A model generated the notes under the pieces. That model was not told the origin of the DNA and ran no database searches. It saw only the letters and a program-made list of their open reading frames with translations. Made by a program: the position numbers and the translations under genes. Shown piece after piece: positions 8,743 to 16,732 of a DNA stretch of 50,172 nt. Position 1 is the first letter of the stretch, and the number at the start of each line of letters is the position of its first letter. The stretch comes from an uncultured Pseudomonadota bacterium (lineage in GTDB: Bacteria > Pseudomonadota > Gammaproteobacteria > Steroidobacterales > Steroidobacteraceae). The DNA lies in contig CADEFJ010000013.1 of NCBI GenBank assembly GCA_902826575.1, forward strand, positions 1-50,172, given 5' to 3'.

Positions 8743-11535
8743 GTGCGCGTACTCGAGCGGTCGGTATACGTCGGACCCTCGCACTACGCGCGTTTCCCGG
8801 TCATCCGGCTCGAGCTCGACCTTGGCGAACTCGAACAGTGGCCCACCGTGCGACTGGGACCGCAGTTCGTTGACGGCCTGGTCGAGGCGCTGCCCGGCCT
8901 TGCGGAACACGGCTGCTCCTATCGCGAGCCCGGTGGCTTCCTGCGCCGCATGCGGGAGGGTGAGGGGACCTGGCTCGGCCACGTGCTCGAGCACGTCGCG
9001 ATCGAGCTGCAGAACGTCGCCGGCGAAGACGTCACCTTCGGCAAGACGCGCAGCATCGAGGGCCGCCCGGGCGTGTACACGGTGGTGTATGAATTCGCCC
9101 AGCGCGACGAGGGTGTAGCGGCGGGCGAGCTCGGCCTGCGGCTGCTGGCTTCGCTGCTGCCTCCCGAACTGCGCGCGTCGGCCAGTGTCCCCGAGGGGTG
9201 GAGCTGGGCCACGGCGCGCGATGATTTCATCCGTTTTGCGCAGCGGCGGGCCCTCGGGCCATCCACTGCGTCGCTGGTGCGCGCCGCCGAGTCGCGCGGC
9301 ATCCCGTGGCTGCGGCTCAACGACCAGTCACTCGTGCAGCTCGGCCACGGCAAGTACCAGCAGCGCATCCAGGCCACGGTGACTGGCCGCACACCCCACA
9401 TCGCGGTGGAACTTGCGAGCGACAAGGAGGAGACGAACCGCATCCTCGCCTCGCTCGGCCTGCCGGTGCCGCGCCAGGAGCTCGTGCAGACGGCCGAACA
9501 GGCCGTGCGGGCGGCACATCGCATCGGCTTTCCGGTGGTCACGAAACCCTACAACGGCAATCACGGCCGCGGCATTTCGATCCGGTTGATGGACGATGCG
9601 GAAGTCGCGGCTGGATTCGCCGCGGCCCGCGAGCACTCACGGTCCGTGATCGTGGAAACCTTTCTCGAGGGCGACGATCACCGGCTACTGGTGGTGAATG
9701 GTGAATTGGTTGCGGCGACGCGGCGCACGCCTGGCCAGGTGGTGGGCGACGGCGCACACACCATCGCGGAGCTCATCGACATCGTGAACCTGGATCCGCG
9801 CCGTGGTGTGGGCCACGAGAAGGTGCTGACCCGCATCGAACTCGATGCCCAGGCGGCGCGGATGCTCGATCGCGCCGGGCTCACTGCTGCGTCGATTGCC
9901 GCACCGGGGCAGGTTGTGCCGCTGCGCTCGACAGCGAATCTCTCCACGGGCGGCACGGCCACTGATGTCACCGACGTGATCCATCCCGACAATCGCGACA
10001 TGGCGGTGCGCGCCGTGCGCGCGATCGGACTGGATGTCGGCGGCGTCGATTTCCTCTCGCGCGACATCGCGGAGAGTTATCGCAGCATTGGCGGCGGCAT
10101 CTGCGAGGTGAATGCCGCGCCGGGCTTTCGCATGCACGTCGCGCCGAGCGAGGGCACCTCGCGTGATGCCGCGGGCCCGGTGATCGACATGCTGTTTCCG
10201 CAAGGCGCGCCGTCGCGCGTGCCGATCGCCGCGATCACCGGCACCAACGGCAAGACGACCACGGCGCGCATGTTGGCGCACATCGCGAAGATGGCCGGGT
10301 TCACACCCGGTCTCACGACGACCGACGGCGTGTACATCGACGGCCAGCGCACCGTGCAGGGCGACATGACCGGGCCGGTCTCGGCGCGCATGGTCCTTGC
10401 CGATCCGCAGATCGATATCGCGGTACTCGAAACCGCACGCGGTGGCCTGTTGCGTGCCGGGATGGGCGTGCAGGAGGTCAATGTCGGCGCCGTGCTCAAT
10501 GTGCAGTCGGACCATCTCGGCTTGAAGGGCATCGATACGCTCGAACAGCTTGCCGAAATCAAGCGCGTGGTCATCGAAGTCGCGACCGACTGCGCGGTGC
10601 TGAATGCCGACGATCCGCTGACGCTGCGCATGTCGGGCTACACCGAAGCGCAGAGCATCTGCTATGTGACGATGACGCCGCAGCATAATCTCGTGCGCGA
10701 GCACGTGCGCGCGGGCGGTCGGGCGTGCGCGCTCGAGGCGGGTGTCAATGGACAGATGATCACGCTTTACGATCGCGGTGGTCATATTCCGCTGCTGTGG
10801 ACCCACCTGATTCCGGCGACGCTCGAGGGGCGCGCGATCCACAACGTGCAGAACGCGATGTTCGCCGCGGCGATGGCATTTTCGCTCGGCATCAAGCTCG
10901 ATGCGATCCGCCAGGGCCTGCGCACTTTCGATACGACGTTCTTCCAGGCGCCCGGGCGCATGAACGTGTTCAACGAGCATCCTTTCAAGGTGCTGTTCGA
11001 TTACGGCCATAATGCGCATGCGGTTTCGATGCTGGCCGACCTTGCCCAGCGCCTCGACGTCGCGGGTCGTCGCATCGTGGTGCTGGCCGGACCCGGCGAT
11101 CGCCGCGACGAGGACCTCAAGGCCATCGCGCTTGCCGTTGCGGGGCGCTTCGATCACTACATCTGTCGGCGCGATGACAATCTGCGCGATCGGGATGGCG
11201 ACGAAGTGCCGCGCATCCTCGCGGCTGCGCTGCGCGAAGCCGGCGTGCCTGCGGCGCGGATTTCGCGGATTCCTGACGAGCAGGAGGCCATCGATGCGGC
11301 CCTGCGCATGGGCGCGAAGGGCGACCTGCTGCTGGTCTTCGCCGACCAGTTGACGCGTTCCTGGAAGCAGATCACCAAGTTCCGTCCCGACGGTGTCGAC
11401 GAGTCCGCGGGTTCGCCGGCGGCGGCACCTGCGGTGGCGGCGCCGGAACCCGTCCTTGCCGCGCTGGACATGTCACTCGAAGGCCTGATCCGGGACGAGC
11501 GCGGAATCCGGTTTGCGCCGGAGGGAGAGGACTGA
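8743..11535 (+). CDS. cphA: Cyanophycin synthetase
   Basis: Ribosome-independent ATP-dependent ligase that builds cyanophycin (poly-Asp with Arg side branches), a cytosolic nitrogen store. It has 930 residues: an N-terminal domain (about 1-160), an ATP-grasp domain that adds Asp (about 215-480, with VTKPYNGNHGRGI and ICEVNAAPGFRMH), and a Mur-ligase domain that adds Arg (from about 495, P-loop ITGTNGKTTT, then NVQSDHLGLKG and FDYGHNAH). The GTG start is supported by AAGGAG six bases upstream. It is slightly longer than the usual 870-900, with an Ala/Pro-rich stretch near residues 890-905. The next gene repeats only its second half. Confidence 0.95.
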   Translation: MRVLERSVYVGPSHYARFPVIRLELDLGELEQWPTVRLGPQFVDGLVEALPGLAEHGCSYREPGGFLRRMREGEGTWLGHVLEHVAIELQNVAGEDVTFGKTRSIEGRPGVYTVVYEFAQRDEGVAAGELGLRLLASLLPPELRASASVPEGWSWATARDDFIRFAQRRALGPSTASLVRAAESRGIPWLRLNDQSLVQLGHGKYQQRIQATVTGRTPHIAVELASDKEETNRILASLGLPVPRQELVQTAEQAVRAAHRIGFPVVTKPYNGNHGRGISIRLMDDAEVAAGFAAAREHSRSVIVETFLEGDDHRLLVVNGELVAATRRTPGQVVGDGAHTIAELIDIVNLDPRRGVGHEKVLTRIELDAQAARMLDRAGLTAASIAAPGQVVPLRSTANLSTGGTATDVTDVIHPDNRDMAVRAVRAIGLDVGGVDFLSRDIAESYRSIGGGICEVNAAPGFRMHVAPSEGTSRDAAGPVIDMLFPQGAPSRVPIAAITGTNGKTTTARMLAHIAKMAGFTPGLTTTDGVYIDGQRTVQGDMTGPVSARMVLADPQIDIAVLETARGGLLRAGMGVQEVNVGAVLNVQSDHLGLKGIDTLEQLAEIKRVVIEVATDCAVLNADDPLTLRMSGYTEAQSICYVTMTPQHNLVREHVRAGGRACALEAGVNGQMITLYDRGGHIPLLWTHLIPATLEGRAIHNVQNAMFAAAMAFSLGIKLDAIRQGLRTFDTTFFQAPGRMNVFNEHPFKVLFDYGHNAHAVSMLADLAQRLDVAGRRIVVLAGPGDRRDEDLKAIALAVAGRFDHYICRRDDNLRDRDGDEVPRILAAALREAGVPAARISRIPDEQEAIDAALRMGAKGDLLLVFADQLTRSWKQITKFRPDGVDESAGSPAAAPAVAAPEPVLAALDMSLEGLIRDERGIRFAPEGED

Positions 11536-11549
11536 TCAACCGGGTTGCA

Positions 11550-13379
11550 TTGCCGTTCGACAACTCGCGGCGGCTCACCGGCAGCAACCTCTTCTTTGAT
11601 GCACCCGGCGCCGTGCTCGATGTCGTGGGTGTCGAGTTGGATGCGACGCTGCTCGGTGCCTGGCGTGAACGCGTCGCGCGGGGCCGGGCGCATCTCGGCT
11701 GGGCCGGCGCACTGGCGCCGCGGTTCTCCGGCCGGGCTGAGATCGAGCCCATCACATGGCGCAGGTATCCGGGTGGCGCCTCGCTCGCGCTCGCCGCCCC
11801 GATCGACCTGTTGTACACGGCCACCGAGCTCAACGAATGGGCGCTGTCGGCATCGTTGTTCGAGCGTGAGCCCGGTCGCTGGGCGGCGCTCGAAGAGGCG
11901 CTGGTGCAGGCGGCGGCCCAGGCCGCAACGCCGCCCGCTGTGCCGCCGGTCCTCGATGACCGCGCCGCGCTCGAGCGGCTGTTGCGCCTCGCGGCTCTCG
12001 AGGGGCATCCGTCGCTACGCGCGGTCATCGATCGGGCGACCGGGCACGGGCTCGGGTGGATGTATGACGACGAAGGACTGACCCTCGGCGAGGGCGTCGG
12101 CCACGCGGACTTCACCGTGAGTGCCTTGCCGCGGGCCGATGCCGTGCGCTGGGAGTCGGTACGCAACGTGCCGGTCGCACTGGTCACCGGGTCGAACGGC
12201 AAGACCACGACCGTGCGCCTGCTCGCCGCCTGTGCGCAGGCGCAGGGTTGGCACGCGGGCTACAACTGCACCGACGGTGTATTCCTCGCAGGCAGGCTGG
12301 CGGTCGGCGGCGACTTCTCGGGGCCGATGGGCGCGCGCGCGGTGCTGCGCGATGCGCGCGTGCAGGCCGCGATCATCGAGGCGGCGCGCGGCGGCATCCT
12401 GCGCCGCGGACTCGCAGCCAACCGCGCCGATGTGGCGGTTGTCACGAATGTCAGTCCGGATCACTTCGGTGACTATGGCATCGACGATCTCGATGCGATG
12501 GCCGCGACCAAGCTCGTGGTGGCGAATGTCGTGCAACCCGGCGGGCTCGTCGTGCTGAACGCCAACGACCCGACCCTGCAACGCGCGGCCGCGCGCGTCG
12601 CGGCGCCAATCGGCTGGTTCGCCACCGACTTCGACCTGCCGCTGCTCGCCGCGCATCGTGCGCGAGGCGGGGCGAGCGCCGGCGTGCGGGCGGGGCGCCT
12701 CGTCGTTGCTTCGGGCACCGTGGAGCACGACCTGGGTGAAATCGCATCGATGCCCCTGACGATCGGCGGCAGCGCCGTGTACAACGTCGCCAACATTGCC
12801 GCCGCGGCGCTCGCCGCGACGGCCCTCGGAATCGGCGCCGCAACGCTGCGGACTGTGCTGGCGCGCTTCGGCAGCAGCCCGGCCGACAATCCGGGGCGAC
12901 TGATGCGATTCGATGTCGGCGGCCTGCGCGTCGTCGTCGACTATGCGCACAACCCGGAGGGCCTGCGCGGTGTGCTCGACGTCGCGCATCACCTGCGCGG
13001 CGACGGCCGCCTGATCATGCTGCTGGGGCAGGCCGGGGACCGCGACGATGCCGACATTGCGGAGCTCGCCGCCACGGCCGCGGCGGCACGCCCGGATATC
13101 GTGGTGATCAAGGAGACCGAGAGCTACTTGCGTGGCCGCGCAGCCGGCGAAGTGCCGGCACTGCTGCGCGCGAGCCTCTTGCAACATGGCCTCGACGCTG
13201 CGCAACTGATCGAGTGCCCGTCCGAGATCGCGGCGGTGCGATCAGCGCTTGTGCTGGCGCGGCCGGGCGATGTGCTGCTGCTGCCGGTGCATGGCTATCT
13301 TGCGCGCGGCGAAGTGGTGTCGCTGATCGGCAGACTGCGAAGCAAGGAGTGGAGCGCGGGCGAGCCGCTACTGACTTAA
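11550..13379 (+). CDS. Mur-ligase-type cyanophycin-synthetase paralogue lacking ATP-grasp
   Basis: 609-residue protein whose C-terminal two-thirds (from about residue 205) matches the Mur-ligase half of CphA: P-loop VTGSNGKTTTVRL near residue 213, IIEAARGGILRRGL, NVSPDHFGDYG, and VVDYAHNPEG. All the ligase signatures look intact. The first 200 residues (starting PFDNSRRLTGSNLFF) do not contain an ATP-grasp domain and I do not recognise them. It directly follows cphA, so a role in cyanophycin or dipeptide metabolism is likely; an auxiliary Arg-adding or dipeptide ligase is inference. The start is uncertain: TTG 11550 is the only standard start codon I see near the cphA end, but GGAGAGGA sits directly before an in-frame CTG at 11532 that overlaps the cphA TGA. 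The 3' end overlaps the convergent flavoprotein gene by 12 bases. Confidence 0.8.
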   Translation: MPFDNSRRLTGSNLFFDAPGAVLDVVGVELDATLLGAWRERVARGRAHLGWAGALAPRFSGRAEIEPITWRRYPGGASLALAAPIDLLYTATELNEWALSASLFEREPGRWAALEEALVQAAAQAATPPAVPPVLDDRAALERLLRLAALEGHPSLRAVIDRATGHGLGWMYDDEGLTLGEGVGHADFTVSALPRADAVRWESVRNVPVALVTGSNGKTTTVRLLAACAQAQGWHAGYNCTDGVFLAGRLAVGGDFSGPMGARAVLRDARVQAAIIEAARGGILRRGLAANRADVAVVTNVSPDHFGDYGIDDLDAMAATKLVVANVVQPGGLVVLNANDPTLQRAAARVAAPIGWFATDFDLPLLAAHRARGGASAGVRAGRLVVASGTVEHDLGEIASMPLTIGGSAVYNVANIAAAALAATALGIGAATLRTVLARFGSSPADNPGRLMRFDVGGLRVVVDYAHNPEGLRGVLDVAHHLRGDGRLIMLLGQAGDRDDADIAELAATAAAARPDIVVIKETESYLRGRAAGEVPALLRASLLQHGLDAAQLIECPSEIAAVRSALVLARPGDVLLLPVHGYLARGEVVSLIGRLRSKEWSAGEPLLT

Positions 13380-14885
13380 GTATATGAGCTGCTGGCCGAG
13401 CAGCCGCCCGAAAGTGATCGCCGGAGTCACCATCATTCCGCCGCAGAAGGCCTGGCCTTGCGTGGCGCCGGAGCCGAGTATCTCGCCCGCCGCATAGAGG
13501 TTACGCACCGCAGAGCCATCGCGGCGCACGACCTGCAGGCGTTCGTTGACGGCGATGCCAGCGGTACTTGTGATGGAAGTGCCCTGGTGCCGGATGGCGT
13601 AGAACGGGGGCTTCACGAGTTTGCACGGCAGGTGCTTGCGCCCGAGAAAGTCGTTGCCCGTGTGCACGCCGTAGTTATAGGCATCGAGCGTTGCCACGAG
13701 GGCGCGCTCGGGCAGGCCCGCGGCACGGGCGAGCGCTTCGATCGAGTCGGCGCGGTAGAAGCATGCCAGGTCGCCATCGAACGCATCGAGCATGTCCTCG
13801 CTGGTCCAGCCTTCGATCAGCGGTGGCGCCTGCTCGACGACCGCCTGGTCGAAGACGACCCAGTGCCGCTTCAAGGGCTGGAAGCGCAGCGCCTGCTCGC
13901 GCGCATCGACGCTCGGCACATCCTCCCTCACGAAGCGCTGCGCGTGGGCGTTCACATGGATTTCCCACGGCGGGCGACGCTGGGGATAGAAGTTCGCGCG
14001 GGCGAGCTGCGATGTGGGCACGTCGTAGGAGGCGAGGATCACGCCGTAGTTGGTGAGATATTTCTCCGCTCCATGGATGTAGCCGCCGGCGGACTCGGCC
14101 AGCGCGAGGCCATCACCCTGGGCAAATGGGTAGGAACTATCGAGGAACTTCGGCATGCCACTGAGCTTCTCGAACAGCGCGGCATTCGACGCATAGCCGC
14201 CGGTGGCGATCAGGACGTTGCGCGCCGCAAGCTCGCTGCGTGTTCCACCGGAATCCTCCACCGCGACGCCACTCACCGCGCCCGAATGATCCAGCTGGAG
14301 GGCCACCGCGCGATGCTCGAGGAGCAGTTCGATCCTGCCCGCGGCCATCGCTTGCGAAAACCCGGGCCGCATCGCATCGAGCACCGCGATGCCGCGCCGT
14401 TCGCTCCAGTAGTAGCGCGGTTTGCTGTATGGCTCGTGCGCCACTCCATCGACCGGGTAGTCCGGCAGTACCGGGTATCCCTGTTCCATCAGCCAGTCGA
14501 ATGTCGCAGCCGCATGATCGACCGCGAGCCGGGCGATCACCGGATCGATCGTGCCCCGGCTGATTCGCATCAGGTCGTCGAAGTGCTCCAGGGGTGAATC
14601 CGATATGCCTTTCTCACGCTGCAGCCGCGTGCCGGCGGCACTCAACTGTCCGCTCGACAGCAGCAGCGTGCCGCCAATCTGCGCCGCCGCATCGATGACC
14701 AGCACACTCGCGCCCCGCTTTGCAGCAAAGATGGCCGCGGGCAAACCTGCGGTGCCTGCCCCGATGACCAGCAGATCGAAGCGCCGACGACGCACCTCGC
14801 GGGCGCTCGCTCCCCGGGATGCGAATGGCGCCGTCGCGGCCACCGCGCCGAGTGTCTGCACGAAACGCCGCTTCGAAACACGCAT
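13368..14885 (-). CDS. FAD-dependent dehydrogenase, fumarate reductase/ketosteroid dehydrogenase type, Tat-like signal
   Basis: 505-residue flavoprotein of the FAD_binding_2 family (succinate dehydrogenase/fumarate reductase, urocanate reductase and 3-ketosteroid-1-dehydrogenase relatives). After a Tat-like leader (SKRRFVQ followed by a hydrophobic Ala-rich stretch to ASA near residue 28) comes the dinucleotide motif LLVIGAGTAGLPAAIFAAKRG (about 39-59). At the C-terminus are TAGIAVN, LYAAGEI and a Gly-rich flavin contact (GATQGQAFCGGM). The leader has Lys-Arg in place of twin Arg, a tolerated Tat variant, so export with bound FAD is plausible. It is last of a five-gene minus-strand operon; its start lies 10 bases after the small gene's stop. 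The substrate is unknown: such enzymes insert or reduce C=C bonds in acids or steroids. Confidence 0.85.
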   Translation of the reverse strand: MRVSKRRFVQTLGAVAATAPFASRGASAREVRRRRFDLLVIGAGTAGLPAAIFAAKRGASVLVIDAAAQIGGTLLLSSGQLSAAGTRLQREKGISDSPLEHFDDLMRISRGTIDPVIARLAVDHAAATFDWLMEQGYPVLPDYPVDGVAHEPYSKPRYYWSERRGIAVLDAMRPGFSQAMAAGRIELLLEHRAVALQLDHSGAVSGVAVEDSGGTRSELAARNVLIATGGYASNAALFEKLSGMPKFLDSSYPFAQGDGLALAESAGGYIHGAEKYLTNYGVILASYDVPTSQLARANFYPQRRPPWEIHVNAHAQRFVREDVPSVDAREQALRFQPLKRHWVVFDQAVVEQAPPLIEGWTSEDMLDAFDGDLACFYRADSIEALARAAGLPERALVATLDAYNYGVHTGNDFLGRKHLPCKLVKPPFYAIRHQGTSITSTAGIAVNERLQVVRRDGSAVRNLYAAGEILGSGATQGQAFCGGMMVTPAITFGRLLGQQLIYLSQ

Positions 14886-14895
14886 GGAGCGCGTC

Positions 14896-15201
14896 CTACT
14901 TGCCCGCCCGTTCGATCAGATGCTCCCGATACTCGCGGAACGGGCGCAGCAGGCGTGCGACCAGTGCTTCGCGTCGCGCCGCGCGCTCGCGCGCGGCAGC
15001 TTCGTCGGGCTCGAAGCTGTCGATGTCGGAGCGTTTCAGTGCGCCGCCGCGCTCGAGGAGGCGCTCGAGCGTGTCGATGCGGTCGCTGGCGACCGACAGC
15101 TCGGCCGCAAGCGCGAGCAGCGCGGCGTGCAGCTGGTCGATCGCCGGGTCGTCGAAGTACCGGGGCTTGTGTCCCTTCGCGCGGGTCGGTGCGTCACTCA
15201 T
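14896..15201 (-). CDS. Small coiled-coil protein of unknown function
   Basis: 101-residue, charged, helix-rich protein. It starts with a basic KGHKPRYFDDP segment, then a long heptad-like region (IDQLHAALLALAAELSVASDR, then IDTLERLLERGG), an acidic DIDSFEPDE turn and an Arg/Ala-rich C-terminal helix. I recognise no named family. It has no signal peptide, membrane segment or metal motif. ATG 15201 overlaps the stop of the VOC gene (ATGA), so it is translated with a catabolic operon and directly precedes the flavoprotein gene. A small structural or electron-transfer-associated subunit is possible, but nothing in the sequence proves it. Confidence 0.75.
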   Translation of the reverse strand: MSDAPTRAKGHKPRYFDDPAIDQLHAALLALAAELSVASDRIDTLERLLERGGALKRSDIDSFEPDEAAARERAARREALVARLLRPFREYREHLIERAGK

Positions 15202-16097
15202 GACTGCGATTCCACGAGTTCGATCCATTCACCGGCTGGGCCGATGCAGATTGCGGTGCGACGGCCATGGTACGGCGCCTGCGCCAGCGTGCGTGGCTCC
15301 GCGATCCACGTCATGGACGGGTCCTCCGGCAGGCGATCGACGATGAACGTGACCATCGAGATGCCCGGCGGCAGCTCATCGGGCGCGCTCGTGCGTTCGA
15401 GCGTGCCGGGCGGCATCGTGTCGACCTCGATATAGCATTGTCCCGCGAGGGACAGGGCCGCGAGCTGGTGGCGCGTGTCCGCGGGCAGGCCGTGCGCCGC
15501 AGACAGCACGGTGATCACGGAGGGCACCGCCTTCGCCTCGGGCACGCCGAAGTGACGCGAGTAGAAGGCGCTGACCGTCTCGCAGTCCGTGCCGCCCAGG
15601 ATCACGATGAACACGCGATCGATGAAGTGCGTCGCCTCCGGAACGTCGAACGCTGCGAGCTTCTCCTTGAACGAGGTGAGGTACACGCCTTCATTCGAGG
15701 GACCCAGCACCTGCATGGCACGGATCTTGTCGCTGATCGACAAATTGGCCGGCGGCCCGATGATGCGGAAGGGGGAGTTGGCGACGCGTTCCGCGGCAAG
15801 ATCGGTGTCCTGCACCATGAGCTCCGCGGCATTCCAGCCCTTGTGGCGAAACGGGCGATACGCGGGGTCGGGCTTCGACTCAACGAATCGCAGCCACGTT
15901 TGACCTTCGCCCCCGGGCAGCATCAGTGCGTAACGCCGGCCGGCGAGGGCTGGGCGCCCGAACTGCGCCGCCATCGCCGGCGTGATGCGATCGTGATCCG
16001 CGAGTTCGTAGCCGAAATAGAGTCGGTAGGCGTCGATCGTCGACTGCAGCTCGGGTGTCGCAAAGGTGACGGCCGAGATCGGACCGAGGATCGTCAT
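15198..16097 (-). CDS. VOC (glyoxalase/dioxygenase-fold) protein, two-module
   Basis: 299-residue protein with two vicinal-oxygen-chelate modules. The first (about 1-135) starts ILGPISAVTFATPELQSTIDAY, with FYFGYEL-like topology (YRLYFGYELADH); the second (from about 140) includes THFIDRVFIVILGGTD. The usual first metal ligand position in the N-terminal module is not a clear His, so metal binding is uncertain. Such proteins include extradiol dioxygenases, methylmalonyl-CoA epimerase and lyases. ATG 16097 is chosen because it overlaps the stop of the upstream amidase (ATGA) and begins the fold directly; longer forms run Arg-rich into the previous gene. The operon context suggests it modifies an intermediate from the CoA-transferase or amidase step; the reaction is unknown. 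Confidence 0.8.
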   Translation of the reverse strand: MTILGPISAVTFATPELQSTIDAYRLYFGYELADHDRITPAMAAQFGRPALAGRRYALMLPGGEGQTWLRFVESKPDPAYRPFRHKGWNAAELMVQDTDLAAERVANSPFRIIGPPANLSISDKIRAMQVLGPSNEGVYLTSFKEKLAAFDVPEATHFIDRVFIVILGGTDCETVSAFYSRHFGVPEAKAVPSVITVLSAAHGLPADTRHQLAALSLAGQCYIEVDTMPPGTLERTSAPDELPPGISMVTFIVDRLPEDPSMTWIAEPRTLAQAPYHGRRTAICIGPAGEWIELVESQS

Positions 16098-16729
16098 GCG
16101 AGGCTCGCGAGGTAGCGTTGCGCAGTGGCGAGGTCGATGACTTCGGCGTATTTCGCCTGCAGGTCGAACAGGTTTGCTTCGTGCGGGCCGGTCGCGCGGT
16201 CGCCGACGGCATCGCGCACGACCACCGGGACGAAGCCGTACTGGCAGCAATCCACCGCACTGGCCCGCACGCAGCCGCTGGTCGAGAGGCCCGCGATCAG
16301 TACGGTGTCGACACCAAGCGCCGTGAGTGTCGATGCGAGCGACGTGCCGAAGAAAGCACTTGCATACTGCTTGGAGATCAAGGTCTCGCCGGCAATGGGC
16401 TCGAGGCCCGGTGCGAATGCCGCGAGATCGGGATGCGCGCCAGCCTCGAAACTCGCGAGTGCCGGGACCTTGCGGAAGAACACGCCACCGTCGCGCCCTC
16501 CGGGCTGGTAGACCACATTGGTGTGCAGCACGGGAATGCCGGCGGCGCGCGCGGCGCCGAGCAGCGCCACGGCGCCATCGCGGGCCGCCTCGACACCCGC
16601 GTACAGCGGCGAGTCCTTCACGAGATAGGCCTGCACGAAGTCGATCACCAGCAGTGCGGGCCGCCGCCCGAAGGCGAGGGCTTTGCCGAAGCCGCCGCGC
16701 GCATAGTTTTCGTCGAGCGACTCGGCCAT
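16094..16729 (-). CDS. Isochorismatase-fold cysteine hydrolase (amidase)
   Basis: 211-residue cytosolic hydrolase with the Asp-Lys-Cys triad of the isochorismatase/nicotinamidase superfamily: Asp in ALLVIDFVQAY, Lys in LISKQYASAFFG and Cys in GLSTSGCVRASAVD. The Cys environment (TSGCVRAS) is that of N-carbamoylsarcosine amidase and maleamate amidase-like members, which cleave C-N amide or ureido bonds. It is the second gene of the minus-strand operon, four bases from the CoA-transferase stop, and overlaps the VOC gene. A paralogue of identical length sits at 23147-23782. The substrate is unknown. Confidence 0.87.
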   Translation of the reverse strand: MAESLDENYARGGFGKALAFGRRPALLVIDFVQAYLVKDSPLYAGVEAARDGAVALLGAARAAGIPVLHTNVVYQPGGRDGGVFFRKVPALASFEAGAHPDLAAFAPGLEPIAGETLISKQYASAFFGTSLASTLTALGVDTVLIAGLSTSGCVRASAVDCCQYGFVPVVVRDAVGDRATGPHEANLFDLQAKYAEVIDLATAQRYLASLA

Positions 16730-16732
16730 GGC

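Noticed and set aside
9685..11157. 490-codon minus-strand open frame inside cphA
   Set aside because: Antisense to the Mur-ligase half of cphA, no recognisable motif.
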